The position numbers and the translations under genes were made by a program. Below, in pieces: positions 12,273 to 15,989 of a stretch of DNA of 15,989 nt. The notes beneath the pieces are model-generated. The model saw only the letters and a program-made list of their open reading frames with translations. It was not told the origin of the DNA and searched no databases. The stretch comes from Candidatus Moraniibacteriota bacterium (GTDB lineage Bacteria; Patescibacteriota; Minisyncoccia; Moranbacterales; UBA9337): contig DOKP01000102.1 of the NCBI GenBank assembly GCA_003510795.1, positions 4,410 to 20,398 of the forward strand, in the 5' to 3' direction. The stretch's first letter is position 1. Each line of letters starts with the position of its first letter.

Positions 12273-13246
12273 AAAACTGCATATCCTCTAAAAAATAATC
12301 TTATTAACCTTAGTCGATATAATCCCATAAAAATATAAACAATAAGTCGGTTCTTTAAAGTTTCCCCCTTGGGAAGAAATAAACTGATTCCATAATTTTT
12401 TTCAAATTTTGGATACTTGCCTTTTAACCAATTAAAAAGGCTACCAAACTCCTGGAATACTTGATGATAAGCAGACCGTCTACCTGTATACAAAAGATAC
12501 CAAATTATATATCTTATGAAATAAAACTCTACTTCTTTTTTATTAGCAGCACCTATCTCCAATAGCCTGCCATGGCTAGTCTCCAATAGCTTCTTTACGT
12601 TTAAGTTATTTTTCATTTCTTTTTGTTTTGCGTTAGAAACTGATTGTAAATTATAAAACCAATTATAACCGCAATAATCAATAATTGATATTTTATCACT
12701 CAAATTTACCGCCAACAGATTGAAATATACATCTTCTCCGATATTGTTATCCAAAAATTCAATTTTATTTTTTACTAAGAAATCTTTCTTGTATATTTTT
12801 GCCCAAGGTGCCATAATCATATATTTTGACCATTCAGTTGAAGCTAATCGCATTTCATAAAGCACTTTTTCCAGGGTTGTGCGCCGATAACCCCCCAGCA
12901 CCAAATCCAGATCCCCTACTGAAATTGCCTCCACGAATATTTTTAAATATTCCTTGTCAATAAAATCATCATTATCAATAAAAACTATATATTCGCCCTG
13001 AGATAATAAAATTCCTAAATTCCTAGCCTTAGCTACTCCTTGATTTTCTTGTTCAAAAACGCGTATTTTATCAGGGAATTTATCAAGATAAGATTCCAAA
13101 ATTTTTTGAGAGCCATCTGAAGATCCATCATTAATCAGAAGTATTTCATAATCATAAAAAGAATTGCCCAAAATGCTATTCAGGCATTTAGCGATAGTCT
13201 CTTGAGCATTATAGACTGGGATGATTATTGAAATCTTTTTATCCAT
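12269..13246 (-). CDS. Family 2 glycosyltransferase
   Basis: The 325-residue product is a well-preserved WcaA-like GT-A enzyme. Motifs: ISIIIPVYNAQETI (residues 5-18), LLINDGSSDGS (36-46), ENQGVAKARNLGI (67-79), and the metal-binding FIDNDD (89-94), followed by an acceptor domain containing APWAKIYKKDFL and NIGEDVYF, where the ED pair is the usual catalytic-base region. The C-terminus (MGLYRLRLIRLFFRGY) is basic and partly hydrophobic and may touch the membrane. It follows the DUF2142-type gene by 20 bases on the same strand and is probably in the same transcript. The donor sugar cannot be told from sequence. Confidence 0.9.
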   Translation of the reverse strand: MDKKISIIIPVYNAQETIAKCLNSILGNSFYDYEILLINDGSSDGSQKILESYLDKFPDKIRVFEQENQGVAKARNLGILLSQGEYIVFIDNDDFIDKEYLKIFVEAISVGDLDLVLGGYRRTTLEKVLYEMRLASTEWSKYMIMAPWAKIYKKDFLVKNKIEFLDNNIGEDVYFNLLAVNLSDKISIIDYCGYNWFYNLQSVSNAKQKEMKNNLNVKKLLETSHGRLLEIGAANKKEVEFYFIRYIIWYLLYTGRRSAYHQVFQEFGSLFNWLKGKYPKFEKNYGISLFLPKGETLKNRLIVYIFMGLYRLRLIRLFFRGYAVF

Positions 13247-13266
13247 AAATTAAAAATGTAAAAAAA

Positions 13267-15054
13267 TTAATTTTCATAAACCACATCAAATACCCAATCT
13301 TCATCGATAATTTTCCCATCAGCCTCCGCCTCGCCTTCCAAATATCTATCTTTGGACACTTTAAAAGGAATCTTGATATCCTTCAACTCTGCTTCTATGC
13401 AGAACTTCTTATTTTTAGAATCGTATAATGCTCCGAAGTTAATTAAAATATTACCGACCTCCTCTTCTGTCCAATCTAAACTTCTCTTGCGCAATATTTT
13501 TTCACATTTTTCATCCTTTAAAAAAAAGTTGATGTTTCCAGTGTAAATTCCCTTCTGCAAATAAATTTTTATCCCCAAAAGATTATCCTTGCTAGAGATA
13601 AACGTTTGCCTTAAACTCTGGGTAACAGCAAGCGTTCCCAATCCATCTCGCTCCTCTTTGGATAAATGTTTATCATAACTATATTCTCCAACTGCCTTAG
13701 ATGTATCGTAGTAAATTGACCAGATGGCTCCAAGAGTACTGGCAAAGATACCTAAGAAAAATATTACGATAATCCAGGAAAAATATTTGTAAACCCAATC
13801 CCAGCGAAAATCAAACTTTGATTTATAAAAAGCTAAGATAACCAAAGGAGAAATGGCAATAAAGTATCGCCCCTGCACCCCCTGCACCTTATCCCCTCCC
13901 ACCTTTGACCAAAAAACGTACATGGAAAGAAATATAAAAATAATCCCCGCCACAAAAGTCATTCCCAAGATAATTCGCTGATAATTAGATAAACTGACCT
14001 TTTCTTTTTCATTGCGTATCAATAAAATTATTCCTAAAAATGTTCCCAAATAAAATACCGGGGAGAGAGAATCGTTAAGCCATCCTGGTTTATATAAAAA
14101 AGTCTCAAAAAAGAAAACGATACCCCTATATAAAGTATTGATTATAACAAGAATGAATCCAACTGGATTTGTCAGTACTTCTGTGAATTGCTCTGCGGGA
14201 TATACTCTTTCTCGAACACCCTCAGTGCTAATTGAATTTTTTTGAGCCCATAAAAATAAACCTATTCCCAAAACTAAAACAACCGCCATATATATCCAAT
14301 AAAATTTCTTACCATTCATTTTTTTCCAAGGAACAATCAAAAGCAAAAGCATAACTGGAATAAAGCCAAATTTAATATTTGCTGCCAATATTGCAACCGC
14401 TCCTAGCAAAAACAATTCTCTCTGGGATAATTTTTTCTCACTAATTGCTAAGTTCAACACATAGGATATAAATAAAAATATCATTGAAATATGCAAAGCA
14501 TCATAACTTAACGAAGAGTATTGTTGCACGGTCATCGGCAAAAGAGCTATTACCATTAAAATAATTTTTCCAAAAGGCAATAAGCGCAAAGCAAAATAAG
14601 TCAAAAATACAGCCACTAAAAAATTAAAAAGCCTCGCCAGATAAAAACCCCAGAGCACGGGCAAATGAAAAATTTTTGAAACTTCAATCCCTAAAACTTG
14701 AGGCAAATAGCCCAAAGGATTTGAACCACAAGCAGCTCCGCTCCAAGGAGCTAATCCCTGAACATCTTTCTCGAAAAGAGCTTTTTTTATTTTACCCATA
14801 CTCACCTTTTCTTCACCACTGACGCTCATCTTCATGGGCTTTAACTCTTCAGGAAGTCCTAACGCATCTGCATTGATTTTGTCGCCACAAGCCAAAAAAT
14901 CACCCTGCGATATTCCCCAAGCTCGATAAAAATGCGCCCCTTCATCCGGCACACCAGCAAAGGGAGGATTAAAAAAGACCATGCAAAAACCAAACAATAA
15001 TGCCAATACTAAATACAAATTTTCTTTTTTTATAGTTTTTATTTTTTCCAACAT
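13267..15054 (-). CDS. DUF2142-type polytopic membrane protein (predicted GT-C-like)
   Basis: The 595-residue product starts with one helix (about 13-29) followed by PDEGAHFYRAWGISQGD (36-52), the hallmark of DUF2142, where the acidic D37/E38 and H41 sit in the first extracytoplasmic loop as in GT-C glycosyltransferases that use lipid-linked sugars. About ten further hydrophobic helices follow, to about residue 450. The final 115 residues, from LRQTFISSKDNLLGIKIYL (481 on), are a soluble beta-rich domain resembling the extracytoplasmic sandwich often seen at the end of such proteins. A predicted extended -10 promoter (15143-15151) leaves a leader of about 80 bases. A sugar-transfer function is inferred from fold similarity and neighbouring glycosyltransferases. 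Confidence 0.85.
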   Translation of the reverse strand: MLEKIKTIKKENLYLVLALLFGFCMVFFNPPFAGVPDEGAHFYRAWGISQGDFLACGDKINADALGLPEELKPMKMSVSGEEKVSMGKIKKALFEKDVQGLAPWSGAACGSNPLGYLPQVLGIEVSKIFHLPVLWGFYLARLFNFLVAVFLTYFALRLLPFGKIILMVIALLPMTVQQYSSLSYDALHISMIFLFISYVLNLAISEKKLSQRELFLLGAVAILAANIKFGFIPVMLLLLIVPWKKMNGKKFYWIYMAVVLVLGIGLFLWAQKNSISTEGVRERVYPAEQFTEVLTNPVGFILVIINTLYRGIVFFFETFLYKPGWLNDSLSPVFYLGTFLGIILLIRNEKEKVSLSNYQRIILGMTFVAGIIFIFLSMYVFWSKVGGDKVQGVQGRYFIAISPLVILAFYKSKFDFRWDWVYKYFSWIIVIFFLGIFASTLGAIWSIYYDTSKAVGEYSYDKHLSKEERDGLGTLAVTQSLRQTFISSKDNLLGIKIYLQKGIYTGNINFFLKDEKCEKILRKRSLDWTEEEVGNILINFGALYDSKNKKFCIEAELKDIKIPFKVSKDRYLEGEAEADGKIIDEDWVFDVVYEN

Positions 15055-15142
15055 ATTTTATTTTAAAAATAAATTTTATTTAAAGTGTTTAATTTTTTAT
15101 CCAAGGAACTATCTTATTCTCTTATACTATGACATTTTAACC

Positions 15143-15151
15143 ACATTAGCA
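15143..15151 (-). promoter_or_regulatory. Possible extended -10 promoter for the DUF2142-type gene
   Basis: On the minus strand, TGCTAATGT has the TGCTAnnnT form seen elsewhere in the window. No -35 match is visible. Transcription would start near 15136, about 80 bases before the start codon; the A/T-rich leader contains no Shine-Dalgarno sequence. The rest of the 207-base gap (15055-15261) shows no gene. Confidence 0.4.
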
Positions 15152-15261
15152 ACATTCCGCTTGTTTAGTTTCATTCTAAAAATATACCCAAATAAAATTT
15201 TACTTAGAATTATATTTTAATTTTTAAGATTGGAATTTGATGGTAAATTAATTATTGAAAA

Positions 15262-15870
15262 TTATGATTTAATCACTTTGCGAGTGATTAAATCGAAGGG
15301 CCTCACTATCGCTTCTCCCAGATAAAAAGCCTTGAGGCAAAAAGCATAGTCAACTGCAACATTGTTTTCCAGTCCATAAAAACCAAATTGATTGTGTAGT
15401 TCTTTTTTATAATACAAACTTAAGCGTTGAGTATTTTTAATCGGCAATGTTTCGGCCATAATATTTAATAAGCCTCGTTTTTGTTTACTAACCTCCCAAA
15501 TATTTCTCACTCCATAAACCACATCTGCCTGCGGATATTTTTGGGCACTTTTTAACGCTAGTTCTAAAGAATTTTCTCCTATCTCCTCTCCTGCCTCCAA
15601 GATGTTCAGATACTTGCCTTTGGCCATTTTGACCCCCTCATTCATCGCCTCCATCAATGATTCATTATCTAGATTCATCCAGCGTAATTTTTCTCTAAAG
15701 AATTTTTTATATTTTTCAATTGATACTTTAGTATCATCAATTGAATTTCTGTCCACAATTACCAATTCAAAATCTTTAAAATTCTGGCGCATCAAAGAAT
15801 CCAGGGTCTTTTTTAAAAGACTGGCTGAATTATTGGGACAAATAATAATAGAGAATTCTGGCTCTTTCAT
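15262..15870 (-). CDS. Degenerate family 2 glycosyltransferase-like protein
   Basis: The 202-residue product follows the outline of short GT2 enzymes (FSIIICPNNSASLLKKTLDSL, then FELVIVDRNSIDDT, then SLMEAMNEGVKMAKGKY, then ADVVYGV), but key positions have changed. IIPxYN is IIICPNN, VDGGSxD is VDRNSIDD, and the metal-binding SDD position reads LEAGEE (91-96) with no aspartate. The acceptor part (LYYKKELHNQFGFY and VAVDYAF) is kept. It may be inactive, use a different metal geometry, or serve as a binding partner. It has its own consensus promoter (15890-15918) and an intact frame, so it is expressed rather than obviously decayed. Confidence 0.75.
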   Translation of the reverse strand: MKEPEFSIIICPNNSASLLKKTLDSLMRQNFKDFELVIVDRNSIDDTKVSIEKYKKFFREKLRWMNLDNESLMEAMNEGVKMAKGKYLNILEAGEEIGENSLELALKSAQKYPQADVVYGVRNIWEVSKQKRGLLNIMAETLPIKNTQRLSLYYKKELHNQFGFYGLENNVAVDYAFCLKAFYLGEAIVRPFDLITRKVIKS

Positions 15871-15889
15871 AAAATAAACTTAACTTATG

Positions 15890-15918
15890 AAAATACTCCA
15901 AATAATCATTCTTGTCAA
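15890..15918 (-). promoter_or_regulatory. Promoter of the degenerate glycosyltransferase gene
   Basis: On the minus strand, a perfect TTGACA (15918-15913), a 17-base spacer and TATTTT (15895-15890). Transcription would start near 15883, giving a leader of about 13 bases without a Shine-Dalgarno sequence. Confidence 0.65.
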
Positions 15919-15968
15919 TATCAAATTTTAAAATTTTAAAATTACAACTCTCAACTTTGCATTTTGAA

Positions 15969-15989
15969 GTACAGACGAGGCAACGCCTC
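15969..15989. repeat. REP-like palindrome cut by the window end
   Basis: GTACAGACGAGGC followed by AACGCCTC is the start of a palindrome of the same type as 8822-8849 (both begin GTACAGACG). The right arm runs off the window. Confidence 0.6.

Noticed and set aside
1..15989. tRNA, rRNA, CRISPR or prophage genes
   Set aside because: I looked for tRNA-like TTCRANNC arms with matching acceptor stems, rRNA signatures, repeat-spacer arrays and phage structural genes, and found only the tmRNA.

Overview
The window looks like a piece of an AT-rich bacterial chromosome, most likely from the Patescibacteria (Candidate Phyla Radiation). That assignment is an inference from the compact smpB - tmRNA - infC - rpmI - rplT translation block, the small divergent proteins, the standard genetic code (TGA is a stop at 11091) and the style of the intergenic repeats. 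No rRNA or other taxonomic marker is present. I find sixteen protein genes, one tmRNA, one decayed IS5-type element and several palindromic repeats. None of the sixteen genes has a recognisable Shine-Dalgarno sequence, and several promoters place the predicted transcription start on or next to a start codon.

Layout: (1) 1-2480 holds smpB, tmRNA (ssrA), infC, rpmI and rplT, all on the plus strand. They encode trans-translation, initiation factor 3 and ribosomal proteins L35 and L20. (2) 2532-2876 is a 345-bp remnant of an IS5-family insertion sequence with 24-bp inverted ends, whose transposase has lost its centre. (3) 2920-7317 holds two large secreted proteins on the plus strand: a parallel beta-helix protein and a GH123-like (former DUF4091) glycoside hydrolase-type protein. 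These two unrelated proteins end in nearly the same short motif, which resembles the first strand of a fibronectin type III domain cut off by a stop codon. A strong terminator follows at 7445-7474, then a pair of inverted palindromic repeats.

(4) 7642-9900, minus strand: rmlB and rmlD (dTDP-sugar synthesis) and a 61-residue membrane protein. RmlD carries an unusual cysteine-rich insertion (CX3CX2C). (5) 9901-10024 is a divergent promoter region with three phased AACCAT repeats. (6) 10025-12272, plus strand: a compact operon of a DPM1-like glycosyltransferase, a DUF2304 membrane protein, a second family 2 glycosyltransferase and a small four-helix transporter of the drug/metabolite (EamA/SMR) type. 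(7) 12269-15870, minus strand: two more family 2 glycosyltransferases and a large DUF2142-type membrane protein.

Taken together, the right two thirds looks like a cell-surface glycan locus. RmlB and RmlD would make part of a dTDP-deoxysugar pathway (RmlA and RmlC are not in the window). The glycosyltransferases would build or transfer sugars at the inner membrane face, the small transporter may move a lipid-linked sugar, and the DUF2142 protein may transfer sugars on the outer face. The two secreted proteins may bind or cleave glycans outside the cell. These functional links are inferred from families and gene order only.
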